The notes: generated from the sequence alone by a model not told the origin. DNA of 64,000 nucleotides from Clostridium estertheticum (GCF_026650985.1 NZ_CP086239.1:2542001-2606000), one strand, 5' to 3'. Shown: positions 8,988 to 17,221, numbered from the stretch's first letter. A program made the numbers and translations.

Positions 8988-11081
8988 TTAATAATCTATA
9001 TATGTATCGTTAGAATATATAGTATCTTCTTTGCTGAAATCAGTATTAAAGAAGTTAAATAACCAATCATTGCTATTAAATTTGTCCTTTGGGGGTTCTT
9101 CCTTAAGTTCTTCCTTAGGTTCTTTCTTAGGTTCTTCCTTAGGTTCTTCCTTAGGTTCTTCCTTAGGTTCTTCCTTAGGTTCTTCCTTAGGTTCTTCCTT
9201 AGGTTCTTCCTTAGGTTCTTCCTTAGGTTCTTCCTTAGGTTCTTCCTTAGGTTCTTCCTTAGGTTCTTCCTTAGGTTCTTCCTTAGGTTCTTCCTTAGGT
9301 TCTTCCTTAGGTTCTTTCTTAGGTTCTTGTATTTTATTTAATATATCTACTATAATCTCTTCAATGATATCATTATCTATAATTTCTTCGATAATATCAT
9401 TATCTACAAGCAATTTTTTTACCACTTGCTCTACATTTTCTCTTAATTTTTCTGTTGTTAGGTTCCCACATTTTATAATTGATCCTATATCCATTTTCAG
9501 TATGACTAACTTTCTTAACATACTCCCTACAGGTGAAAAATCAGCATTAATAAAAGAAATTTTATTATCTAACAGTTGTTTGTAAAATTGATCCTTTTTT
9601 ATATAATCTTTATCCTTATCCTGACCAAGCCATCCCTGATTGCAACATTCATATGTAAATAACCAATTTGAATCATACAATTCTTCCTCCGTGAAAAAAC
9701 TTCTATAATGATCAAAATTTAAGTTTCCATTTAGAAGTTTCTTACTATTCAAAATCATAGTTAATGTATTTATTATTGCATTGTCACTTTGTAATAACTT
9801 CTTGCTTACCTCCTCATTAATCTGCATCTTAAGTCTATTAGCAATACTTAGTGCCCATGCAACTTCATAATCATTTTTCAATTCTATATTATCCCTTATT
9901 AACCCATTCACAAATTCCGTTATTTTATCAATATTAATAGGGTATCCCCTGTATTTATATCCTTCTATTATTTCAAAAACAGTTGGTACTGTTAATGGAT
10001 CAATTAAAGCACTATGTAAAACTAAGGACTCAAAAATGTCCCAATTCTCCTTCATTATTACAGCTTTTCTTACTGTTTTTAAGGCATAAATTAGTATTCC
10101 CTTTTCATTATTATTTTTAAAAAATTCAAATGTCTTACTAAAATAACTTATTAAATCTTTTTTTTGCATTAGAATATTTATTTTACTATCATTGCATTTT
10201 CTAAAATTAAATGTTGTAAAATAATATATCCATTCAGGTACAAGTTTATCCGGAGTTTTTATAATACTTGTTTTTGAACTATTTAATTCTAGCTGGTACC
10301 TTTTCACAATTTTATTTAATTGACTCAGCCCTCTTTCAGCATCTTCTAACGAATTAAAATAATATTCCATATCATCTGTATATCTATACCCATTAACTTT
10401 AATACCCATAATGCTCATAGCCGAACTAAACTCGTAATCTATAACAACTCCAATAATCTCCTGAATTATAAATGATGTAGCCGGACCAATAGGTATTCCT
10501 ATAGTTTGTCCATCCTGCATATTTCGAACAAGTCTATCTATTTCATCTCCAAGAAGATATAACTTCTTTTTTATATTTTCTTTTGCAATTTCCTTAGTAT
10601 GCAATGCCCATGAAATAGAGTGTGCATATATACTAGGATAATACCTTGCAATATCTGTTTTTAAAATATATTTATTATTTCCAAGGCTATTAATTCTTCG
10701 ATAAACTCTCTCTTCCATTTGGAATTTTGGTTTTATAGCTTCATTTTCATTGTCTGTTATTGTTGGAGTAGTAAGTGAAACATTTGATTTATTAAAATGA
10801 TTCGCCAATTCGCTCCATTTATTTTCTAATAAATTAGAAAGTAATATATAATTTAATGGAGTAGGTATCGATATTGACCTTCTAAAGTTTTCTATTTTAG
10901 GAATCGAAAATTCAATTGTTTTAGTCCACTTATTAACGATTTTCTTTGATAATTTAGATTCCGAGATATCAATACAATCTAATAGTATACCTAGATGTTC
11001 AGAAGTAAATTCTTTCGGTATTTCTTTAGAAAAATATCCATAAGATATAATTTTTTTTGATAAATCCATATTACTACTCAA
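8988..11081 (-). CDS. Reverse transcriptase of the Abi/unknown-group (defence) type with repeat-expanded C-terminus
   Basis: RNA-directed polymerase fold: the motif-A aspartate in YILKTDIARYYPSIY (D143), the primer-grip-like IPIGPATSFIIQEI (196-209) and the catalytic YTDD at 234-237, with Thr where most RTs have Ala. A thumb-like region and a helical domain (about 300-560) follow. The IPIGPATS motif fits bacterial Abi/UG (defence-associated) RTs rather than retrons, group II introns or DGRs. There is no maturase or HNH domain. Residues about 588-663 are tandem EPKE units. The last 35 residues are acidic and aromatic. Start: TTG at 11081 with AAAGGA nine bases upstream. An ATG at 11069 is possible. 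It stands alone beside restriction-gene debris. The defence role is inference. Confidence 0.8.
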   Translation of the reverse strand: MSSNMDLSKKIISYGYFSKEIPKEFTSEHLGILLDCIDISESKLSKKIVNKWTKTIEFSIPKIENFRRSISIPTPLNYILLSNLLENKWSELANHFNKSNVSLTTPTITDNENEAIKPKFQMEERVYRRINSLGNNKYILKTDIARYYPSIYAHSISWALHTKEIAKENIKKKLYLLGDEIDRLVRNMQDGQTIGIPIGPATSFIIQEIIGVVIDYEFSSAMSIMGIKVNGYRYTDDMEYYFNSLEDAERGLSQLNKIVKRYQLELNSSKTSIIKTPDKLVPEWIYYFTTFNFRKCNDSKINILMQKKDLISYFSKTFEFFKNNNEKGILIYALKTVRKAVIMKENWDIFESLVLHSALIDPLTVPTVFEIIEGYKYRGYPINIDKITEFVNGLIRDNIELKNDYEVAWALSIANRLKMQINEEVSKKLLQSDNAIINTLTMILNSKKLLNGNLNFDHYRSFFTEEELYDSNWLFTYECCNQGWLGQDKDKDYIKKDQFYKQLLDNKISFINADFSPVGSMLRKLVILKMDIGSIIKCGNLTTEKLRENVEQVVKKLLVDNDIIEEIIDNDIIEEIIVDILNKIQEPKKEPKEEPKEEPKEEPKEEPKEEPKEEPKEEPKEEPKEEPKEEPKEEPKEEPKEEPKEEPKEEPKKEPKEELKEEPPKDKFNSNDWLFNFFNTDFSKEDTIYSNDTYIDY
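9094..9321 (-). repeat. 19 tandem copies of a 12-bp unit inside the RT gene
   Basis: The plus-strand unit GGTTCTTCCTTA is repeated 19 times without gaps. Fifteen consecutive copies (9130-9309) are identical, and the variants lie at both ends. Each unit encodes four residues (EPKE on the minus strand), so copy changes keep the frame. There are no spacers, so this is not a CRISPR array. Confidence 0.97.
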
Positions 11082-11144
11082 GACTCCACTTCCTTTTATA
11101 CCTAAATTTTATATATTTATTTTAATCATTAAACCTTATTTATA

Positions 11145-11375
11145 TTAGCTATACATTCTTTTTCCATTTTGGTCTTACTGTTTTAGTTTAGGAATAGACA
11201 AATATAAGTCCAATGTTTTTTTAACCTCTTCAATATTATTAATATTATAAATATTTCTATCTATTTTTTTTAACTCTATTAACTCCTTTGAAATTGTATT
11301 TATCGCACCTGAATAGTGATGTGCACTTTTCTACAATCCATTTTTCTTTAACCATACAATAAATTCATCAATCAT
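11145..11375 (-). pseudogene. Remnant of an McrB-like restriction-enzyme N-terminal domain
   Basis: From an ATG at 11375 the frame reads MIDEFIVWLKKNGL, a TAG (11331-11333), then KSAHHYSGAINTISKELIEL, then IYNINNIEEVKKTL, a TAA (11175-11177), then DQNGKRMYS and a TAA at 11145. The order (WLKK, SYS-like segment, IYNIN, NGKRMYS) matches the N-terminal specificity domain seen on McrB and some HNH restriction proteins. Two in-frame stops and loss of everything downstream show it is dead. It lies 64 bases upstream of the RT start. Confidence 0.5.
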
Positions 11376-11553
11376 ATTAATATCCCCATTCTTATATCTT
11401 TATTTCGTACGGCTTGTTTTGCGATTGTCTTCTAACTATTCTATTCCCTTACACTTATGTATCTTATCATATTTTAAATCCCTAATAAATAAATAAAATC
11501 GTATTCCATCTAAGATATATTTGCACAGCAAACAATTCTATAAACACAAAAAA

Positions 11554-11577
11554 GAACCACTCGTCGAAAAGTAGCTC
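11554..11577 (-). terminator. Terminator downstream of the three-gene operon
   Basis: On the minus strand GAGCTACT and AGTGGTTC pair with two G-U pairs around an eight-base loop, followed by TTTTTT (plus strand A-run at 11547-11553). It lies about 180 bases after the stop at 11760. The stretch between is empty. Confidence 0.6.
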
Positions 11578-11759
11578 CTTCTATTACTTACTAGCTACAG
11601 TCAGCCTATTAAAATAACACTTTATATCATTCTCAAATAGTCTTTTTAAAATTTCTGATTATCCATCCTCCAAAACCATTCACTAATAATCGCCAAGTAA
11701 AACCCTTCTATAACCACAATCGTTGTACTATTCATATACCCAATGTATTATAATTTTTA

Positions 11760-12527
11760 TTATGTAGTTTCAAAATTCAATGTAGTTTTCTCGATTATTG
11801 TTTTTTTTAGTTCTAAGTCTCTTAGACTAAATTGAATACCAAATAATTGCTTTATTTCACCTACTATACTTATTTTTATGATTCCAATGTTTATGCCTTT
11901 CTTTATTCCAAATTTAATTGCGATATAAGGTGTTTCTAAATCTCTATTATTTGCATCATTAATCTCAATAACATTATATTTTTTGCTTATAGGAATATCA
12001 ACTCCTAATTTAATAACACTTATATCGGTAGATAAGATAGTTAACTCATATATATGATCAATACTCTTATTACATTTTACTATTAAAATTAAATTACCAG
12101 AGTTTCCATTCTTATCTTTTGTAAAAATAAAATCTATTAATTCACTATTAATATCCTCTTCAACTGTTTCAATGGAACTGCAAATTTTAGGTATAACCAA
12201 CCCAAAGCTATTTATATTCCGATTTATTCCTTCGATTAAGCTTGTACTATTGCTCAGTAAATCCAACGTTTTTATGATTTGATCTTGGCCACTCTCTAAA
12301 TTCTCGAGTTTTTTAAATTCTTTATCAATAGTATCAACAGAAATCTTAAAAAAACATAGCATTGCAATAATTATAATTATAATTGCAATTACTTTCGTAG
12401 TTGTTGAGGGGAATATAACATATACACTTCCTGAGACTATAGTTACAATTATTGATAAACCTCCCCAAACATTAAATAAACTTTTCCATAGGCTTTCAAG
12501 AGTCTTACTCTCAAATTTAGTAGTCAT
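11760..12527 (-). CDS. Unknown protein with two membrane helices, third gene of an unrecognised operon
   Basis: Two hydrophobic helices near the N-terminus (about 22-38 and 44-62) form a hairpin. A helical linker (IDKEFKKLENLESGQDQII) follows, then a C-terminal half that looks rich in beta strands (LILIVKCNKSIDHIYELTIL, IAIKFGIKKGINIGIIKISI). The soluble part is probably cytoplasmic. The start overlaps the stop of the preceding gene by 11 bases, which implies coupled translation. No family is recognised. The layout (membrane hairpin plus a soluble strand-rich domain, made with two cytoplasmic partners) resembles effector subunits of some defence operons, but that is an inference from architecture only. 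Confidence 0.7.
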   Translation of the reverse strand: MTTKFESKTLESLWKSLFNVWGGLSIIVTIVSGSVYVIFPSTTTKVIAIIIIIIAMLCFFKISVDTIDKEFKKLENLESGQDQIIKTLDLLSNSTSLIEGINRNINSFGLVIPKICSSIETVEEDINSELIDFIFTKDKNGNSGNLILIVKCNKSIDHIYELTILSTDISVIKLGVDIPISKKYNVIEINDANNRDLETPYIAIKFGIKKGINIGIIKISIVGEIKQLFGIQFSLRDLELKKTIIEKTTLNFETT

Positions 12528-13209
12528 AATTCTTCACCATTTCTTTTGTAAAGTAGATAAATTGTATTAAAAAATCTAAATATTCATCATTTAATGTATA
12601 TTTACTTACTTGAAGCTTACTACCATTTAATGTTACTAAAAAATTATACTTCGCTGGTTGAAATGTGACATTTAATATTTGTCTTTCCATGTCTTTTATA
12701 ACATTATCAAATTCAATAGAATTTTGTATACCTGATCCATATATATTTATTGCATTGATCATGCTATCTGATTTTTTATAATCATAAGTAACATTTAGAA
12801 TATTTTCTGTGAATTTATTGTTAGTTAAGTGTAAAATCAATTCTTTATTAGTATACCTTACTTTCTCAAGTTTGCATTCCCTAATAAAATCAGACCAGTT
12901 ATTAATCCTATCAGTCACAATACAAATCAACATTAAATCTCTAAAAACTAATACCTGACAGAAATCTTCAACAACGGATTGCTCTTTAAGAGAATTAATC
13001 AATTCAAGTGCTATTTCATTTTCACCATTATCCAAAGCAGCCTTAATATCCTCTAACCCATTCTTATTCATATAGGTTCTAGTAAGCCGAAACAAATCTA
13101 CCCCTTGATAATGATCTACATAAACTATATTTCTATTAGTTTCTACATCTTTAATGTCTTGGTATTTATAAAGCCATGAAGATTTAAAAGAAAGCTCAAA
13201 TTGCTTCAT
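12517..13209 (-). CDS. Unknown 230-residue protein, second gene of the operon
   Basis: A soluble protein without signal or membrane segments. It opens with MKQFELSFKSSWLYKYQDIK and has a helical middle (LEDIKAALDNGENEIALELI). Near 160-205 comes a strand-rich region (ILNVTFQPAKYNFLVTLNGS). No catalytic motif is visible and I do not recognise a family. It starts one base after the upstream gene's stop region and overlaps the downstream gene by 11 bases. The three genes are therefore one transcriptional and translational unit. Confidence 0.7.
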   Translation of the reverse strand: MKQFELSFKSSWLYKYQDIKDVETNRNIVYVDHYQGVDLFRLTRTYMNKNGLEDIKAALDNGENEIALELINSLKEQSVVEDFCQVLVFRDLMLICIVTDRINNWSDFIRECKLEKVRYTNKELILHLTNNKFTENILNVTYDYKKSDSMINAINIYGSGIQNSIEFDNVIKDMERQILNVTFQPAKYNFLVTLNGSKLQVSKYTLNDEYLDFLIQFIYFTKEMVKNYDY

Positions 13210-13210
13210 T

Positions 13211-14365
13211 TCAATTGCTCCTTATAATTTTTTTAATTTTATCTTCATTATTTAATTCCTTACTTGAAAAACTATCAATGAAGAGTTGCTTTAATTTTAT
13301 GTACGCATATTCCATAATATTACTATCTATTTTATCATTATCCTTTATATACATCCTAAAATATCCGCTTTGGTTTATTATTCCAGCATCTATGCTATGC
13401 ATGAACATTTTATTATTACCTATATCCTCATTGTAAATTATCTTCAAACATACTGACAAAATAACTCTTCCATTTAATATCCTATTTTTAACTTCATCAT
13501 GTTCTAATAAGTTTTTTCCATCAAAGCTTGTAGAGTATATCATTGTATCTAAATCCATATGATTATCGTCCTCATGATCAAAAGCTATATCACTTACTAA
13601 AAACTCACTAAAATTATATTTTTTATTTTCCAATTCGTATAATATATCAAGAAACTTTATTGTATACTTATTTATTCCAAAATATGATACTACAGAACCA
13701 TTAGTTCCTACATCAGTACTAAGAGATTGTGTCATCTTAGGCTTAGTTAACTTTAATGAGTCATCTTGAAAATATTGTTGGAATAATAATTGTGTGGTAC
13801 TTTTTATATCAGAATATATTCCAGTGTTCTTCGTTTGAATATATACAATATTATTTGTTGGATATATTTCTAAGACAGCACGCCTTGGCAGCAAGTAAAT
13901 AATGCTTGATTCATTTCCATAATCATATAGATACTTTATTTTATCTATTGTAGCTAAAACCTTCAAACAATCAACAGATTCATCTATAACCTTAAATGTC
14001 AATACCTCTTCTTGTCCATCTTTTGTTTCCCTGTTCATATCATATGACTCAAGATGAGATTTAAAAGCTTTAATATCGAATTTATATATTTCATCTATAC
14101 TCAAAAAAAAACCGTCTTGTACATTTAGGTCTGGGTTAAATGCTTGCCTCTTTATGATACTATAGAACTCCTTTCCAAATTTATCTTCGTTATAATCTCT
14201 CAGTATTCTACTGCATATTTCTTTATAACTTAAATCAATTCCTATAGGATAATTATTTTTTTTTGCTATTCTAATAAGTTTATCTTTACTTAGTATTCTA
14301 AAGGCGTGCTTTAAAGTTGTTAATTTACTATGTTCAATAACTTTATTCTGAGTAATTGTTCCCAT
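13211..14365 (-). CDS. Unknown 384-residue protein with SAP-like N-terminal helices, first gene of the operon
   Basis: I start it at the ATG at 14365, seven bases after AAGGGGG. The region about 15-65 (LKHAFRILSKDKLIRIAKKN then DLSYKEICSRIL) has the helix-loop-helix spacing of SAP/LEM-like nucleic-acid-binding motifs. The rest is a mixed alpha/beta region with no known motif. It includes a conspicuous acidic stretch FDHEDDNHMDLD, which could bind metal. Promoter elements upstream are not clear. As the first gene it may be the sensor or DNA-binding member of the set, but this is inference. Confidence 0.7.
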   Translation of the reverse strand: MGTITQNKVIEHSKLTTLKHAFRILSKDKLIRIAKKNNYPIGIDLSYKEICSRILRDYNEDKFGKEFYSIIKRQAFNPDLNVQDGFFLSIDEIYKFDIKAFKSHLESYDMNRETKDGQEEVLTFKVIDESVDCLKVLATIDKIKYLYDYGNESSIIYLLPRRAVLEIYPTNNIVYIQTKNTGIYSDIKSTTQLLFQQYFQDDSLKLTKPKMTQSLSTDVGTNGSVVSYFGINKYTIKFLDILYELENKKYNFSEFLVSDIAFDHEDDNHMDLDTMIYSTSFDGKNLLEHDEVKNRILNGRVILSVCLKIIYNEDIGNNKMFMHSIDAGIINQSGYFRMYIKDNDKIDSNIMEYAYIKLKQLFIDSFSSKELNNEDKIKKIIRSN

Positions 14366-14569
14366 ATTTATCCCCCTTAACAATTAAACTATTTCAAATA
14401 TTATTCCTCTTATTTCAATACTTCATTTTCTTCTAATGTCATTTTGTTATTAAAAAATGTTTTCTTATTATAACTATTTTATTTAATTACTATTTTTAAT
14501 TTCAGTATTAAATTTATTGTACTTTAATAAAATGAACTTTCATGATCCCATAAATTCTATCAATTGTAA

Positions 14570-15346
14570 TTAGAATTTATTTCTATTTTGTATAATATTA
14601 TTAATTTCTGGATTCACCCATATTTCACTTGTACCAACATATTGAATTTCTGAAATTATTATCTTAACTTTTTTTACCTTGTCGCTTTCAATAACCCCTA
14701 CTGTCCCAGGTTTAATAATTGTTGGTTTTATATCGTAATCATGATGCGTTTGTTGAATCATATTATCTGAAATGTTAGTACTAGATCTTACAAATGCTGA
14801 ATTATTATTTTCATCATATAAAAGTATTACCAATTTATATGTATATATTGTTTTGTTAGAATTGTTTTTAATATAATAATTTAATTCTGAAAAACTGTGA
14901 TAACCTATGTCTTTTAATTTATACTCGGTTATTTCTGCTGGAGCTTTTATAGTATTTCTCTTTGAGTTTATTGGACTAGATGAATCTAGAGCAACTACTG
15001 GAGCGGTTGTTTTTACAGTAGCTGATTTAGTTACAACTGTAGAACTTGCTGGTGCTTTTCCATTTGCTTTCAATATAGATTTTGGAGCCGGCACCTCTTT
15101 GCTTCCACTTATATTTTTAGAAGCTTTTGGTTTCTCTAGCTTCTTAATTTCCGATCTTTTAATATTAGGTGCAGATGTAACATTAGTAGTTTGCATTTTA
15201 CTTTTATTTGTAAGATTAGATAAAATTTTTCTGTAATTTTAGTATTATTCCTATTATCCATTGCCACAAACATGCCTACACCTAAACTCCCAGTAAAAAA
15301 AAACAGCCAATAATAATGAACCACTACAAATTTTTTTTCCTTTCAT
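14570..15346 (-). pseudogene. Membrane-anchored FxLYD-like protein broken by two homopolymer shifts
   Basis: From an ATG at 15346 the frame reads MKGKKICSGSLLLAVFF. A nine-base homopolymer (15295-15303) then shifts it. In the next frame it continues TGSLGVGMFVAMDNRNNTKI. A five-base run (15226-15230) shifts again, and the last frame gives a Thr/Ser/Lys/Ala-rich stalk followed by a C-terminal domain (SFSELNYYIKNNSNKTIYTY, then VILLYDENNN) like FxLYD extracellular domains. With eight and six bases in the two runs, one 259-residue anchored protein results. Each frame keeps good coding quality on its side. Either this is a fresh pseudogene or the runs are miscounted. Confidence 0.6.
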
Positions 15347-15822
15347 CGTTCTAGAAAATATTACATTTAATATTATAATTAAACCTATCATGCCAACTCC
15401 AAACACGTAAATGCTATATTAGTAATCTGTTATCCAACCCCCTCTTTAATTCATACATTACTACATAAAATTTGTTTTGAGATTTTTATCTACTTTATCT
15501 CCAATTTAAATTTAACTATCCCAGAAAAACGCTTCATTCCAACATTTTAACATATATTCCAATATAATATTTACTTTACCATTATAAACTTATATATTCA
15601 AGTTAACCTTTGTGTTTCTGTAAAATTTAAATTATCACTGCCGCACTTTTTATGGGGTTTATCGGTATTATAACAAGAAAATCTGTTTAACCATTATTCT
15701 CATTGTGACCTTAGATGCATCCCAAATAAATTGACCCATGTCATCACATAAATTCGTGGTCTGTGTAGTATCTATAGAATTTTTTTTTGGCACCTCTTGA
15801 CCAAATTCATAGAACATTCTAA
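15347..15822. other. Intergenic debris without a supported gene
   Basis: No open frame of good quality is present. A minus-strand frame starting with MFYEFGQEVPKKNSIDTTQT ends after about 49 codons near 15670 and is a possible small relic. Nothing else is recognised. Confidence 0.4.
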
Positions 15823-16089
15823 TTATCCATCTTTAAAAATAACATTTAATCTATCTCCTATTCCCTCAATTCCAGCAACTATAGCCGATGTTGTATCTGA
15901 ATCATCACCCAGTAAAATTGCTTCCTTAATTACACTTCTCAGATAATCAATTATATCTGCTTCCTTTTACAATAGCTTCAGAATCTGGTTAAACCATTAA
16001 ATTCATACAAAACCCCAACTGTTTCTCCAACCATCAACCCACAAATTCCACCTAATATACATATAAGCAACTTCCTATTTTTATAAAAT
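15823..16089 (-). pseudogene. ADP-ribosylglycohydrolase remnant (ends fused, middle deleted)
   Basis: The minus strand near 16085-15985 codes GGICGLMVGETVGVLYEF, the N-terminal signature of ADP-ribosylglycohydrolases (usually G-x-GDALG-x-PxEF; the Asp is Glu here). After a stop, the next 45 codons read VIKEAILLGDDSDTTSAIVA, the C-terminal metal-binding motif, ending at 15823. The roughly 200 residues that should lie between are missing and the frame changes. These enzymes remove ADP-ribose from targets and occur in toxin-antitoxin and phage-response loci. Confidence 0.6.
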
Positions 16090-16189
16090 TATTTACCACT
16101 TACAATATATAAATTCTAAAATCGATAATCCCCCAAAAACAAAAATGGCTTTGGAAAACCAACAGCCATCTAAGAATTATTAATATTAT

Positions 16190-16345
16190 TTACCTTCTTA
16201 ATTTATATACCTCTTCTATTAACCCATTTAATTGATTTTGTTCTAATTCTAAATTTTCTAATACTCTTGCACAACTTGTTATTACACATCCAAGTTCTTC
16301 TTTAATTTCGTTGTCAGACAAGTTTCTGTCAACTGAGACTTCCAT
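16190..16345 (-). CDS. Small unknown ORF (51 codons)
   Basis: Reads MEVSVDRNLSDNEIKEELGC and then a helical Leu/Glu-rich stretch to KLRR. No ribosome site precedes the ATG. The frame continues upstream to a nearby TAA, so this may be the tail of a broken gene. The next fragment upstream is an XRE-type helix remnant, and the two may once have formed one regulator. Confidence 0.3.
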   Translation of the reverse strand: MEVSVDRNLSDNEIKEELGCVITSCARVLENLELEQNQLNGLIEEVYKLRR

Positions 16346-16379
16346 TAGTGAATATGTATCTTAAATTGTTTTCTCTTCA

Positions 16380-16515
16380 TTCTCTTCTACCAGTACCTAA
16401 AAATTTACACCCAAGATTTCTGATATCCTTAAGTTTTTCCAAACTAGTATTTTTCTTAATTCCGTGTTCAAGCTGTACAATCAACTACTTGCTTGTGATG
16501 ATGTTTTTTATTTTG
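16380..16515 (-). pseudogene. XRE helix-turn-helix remnant
   Basis: One frame reads SK, a stop, LIVQLEHGIKKNTSLEKLKD, then IRNLGCKFLGTG. This is the second half of a Cro/CI-type DNA-binding domain (x-QLE-G-x-x-x-x-S-x-x-x-L-x-x-I). The first half and a start are lost. Confidence 0.45.
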
Positions 16516-16605
16516 ATACACCCAAAACTGAATCCAGTATTAGAAAGATCTTTCAGCAGTAATTTGAAGGGGTAGTTCAAATATATCTGTAAATAAGACT
16601 TTATA

Positions 16606-16669
16606 TTATGGTGAGTGTTTTAGAATGTATTCCTTGTAACACAAGGTTTTACTTGAACACTCACCATAA
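16606..16669. repeat. Large inverted repeat with nested hairpin
   Basis: A perfect 14-bp stem (16606-16619 with 16656-16669, core GGTGAGTGTT) encloses a second perfect hairpin, CCTTGT-AAC-ACAAGG (16632-16646). No U-run follows on either strand, so it is not a classical terminator. Confidence 0.75.
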
Positions 16670-16670
16670 C

Positions 16671-16712
16671 TTAGCGCTCTACATAATCACGATAATAGAG
16701 AGCTCCCCCCAT
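16671..16712 (-). CDS. Candidate 13-residue peptide or leader ORF
   Basis: GGAGTG (16719-16724) precedes an ATG at 16712 by six bases, and the frame MGGALYYRDYVER ends at a TAA at 16671, two bases before the large inverted repeat. Its coding bases take part in two mutually exclusive hairpins: 16673-16680 with 16697-16704, and 16689-16696 with 16711-16718. The second covers the start codon. This may be a regulatory leader or a short toxin-like peptide. Too short to be sure. Confidence 0.35.
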   Translation of the reverse strand: MGGALYYRDYVER

Positions 16713-16948
16713 TATCGTCACTCCTATACCAGCCTTGAAGTTTATTTAGAAACTTCCTTAAAAGTTGTTTCAGAAAATATGTGACATTCAACCATAAATA
16801 TAACTGCTGATAACTATGTTAATATAATTGAAAAGAGAAGTTTCAACCAAAATTGATAATATGTTAAATACACCTTTAGAGATTACAAATTCATTATAAC
16901 TATCTAGAATTTAAATTCCCTTGAATTCTAATATTCCGAAAACAAAAC

Positions 16949-16984
16949 AACCAATACTAAAGGAGATAACCTTAGGTATTAGTT
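16949..16984 (-). terminator. Minus-strand terminator
   Basis: A 15-base arm (AACCAATACTAAAGG) pairs with CCTTAGGTATTAGTT with two mismatches. The T-rich tract on the minus-strand side supports termination. It probably served a lost gene upstream (near 17.0 kb). Confidence 0.55.
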
Positions 16985-17052
16985 GCTTTCCAACATAATT
17001 ATTACCTTTATTATTTGTTATCTTACCATATTCTTACCACGCCACAAAAAAA

Positions 17053-17080
17053 GAGCCTATTCTGTAAAAAGAATAAACTC
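17053..17080 (-). terminator. Minus-strand terminator
   Basis: GAG-x-x-TATTCT pairs with AGAATA-x-x-CTC. An A-run on the plus strand at 17046-17052 gives a U-run on the minus strand. Confidence 0.5.
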
Positions 17081-17193
17081 TTCTAAACCCTTGATTTTGG
17101 AGAAGAAATGTGGATTTAATTGCTACTACGCACCAATTACGTAGCCACACGTTCTGCGCCCTCACGAGTTCAAATCACCATTTAATTAACGTA

Positions 17194-17221
17194 AAAGAAC
17201 TCGCCTTCCAGCGAGTTCTTT
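17194..17221 (-). terminator. Terminator of tRNA-Ser
   Basis: An 11-bp perfect stem (AAAGAACTCGC) with a six-base loop lies just after the tRNA 3' end on the minus strand and is followed by TTTTACG. Confidence 0.8.

Noticed and set aside
9094-9321. CRISPR array
   Set aside because: Units are 12 bp, contiguous and without spacers. It is a coding tandem repeat.
9031-9585. Plus-strand frame of 184 codons made of SSLG repeats
   Set aside because: It is the exact shadow of the 12-bp array in the reverse transcriptase gene. It has no ribosome site and no domain.
16348-16575. Plus-strand ORF of 75 codons
   Set aside because: It runs opposite the XRE remnant and has no ribosome site or recognisable motif.
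17124-17190. Second tRNA on the plus strand
   Set aside because: GTTCAAATC looks like a T-loop, but no paired T-stem, acceptor or anticodon arm can be drawn.
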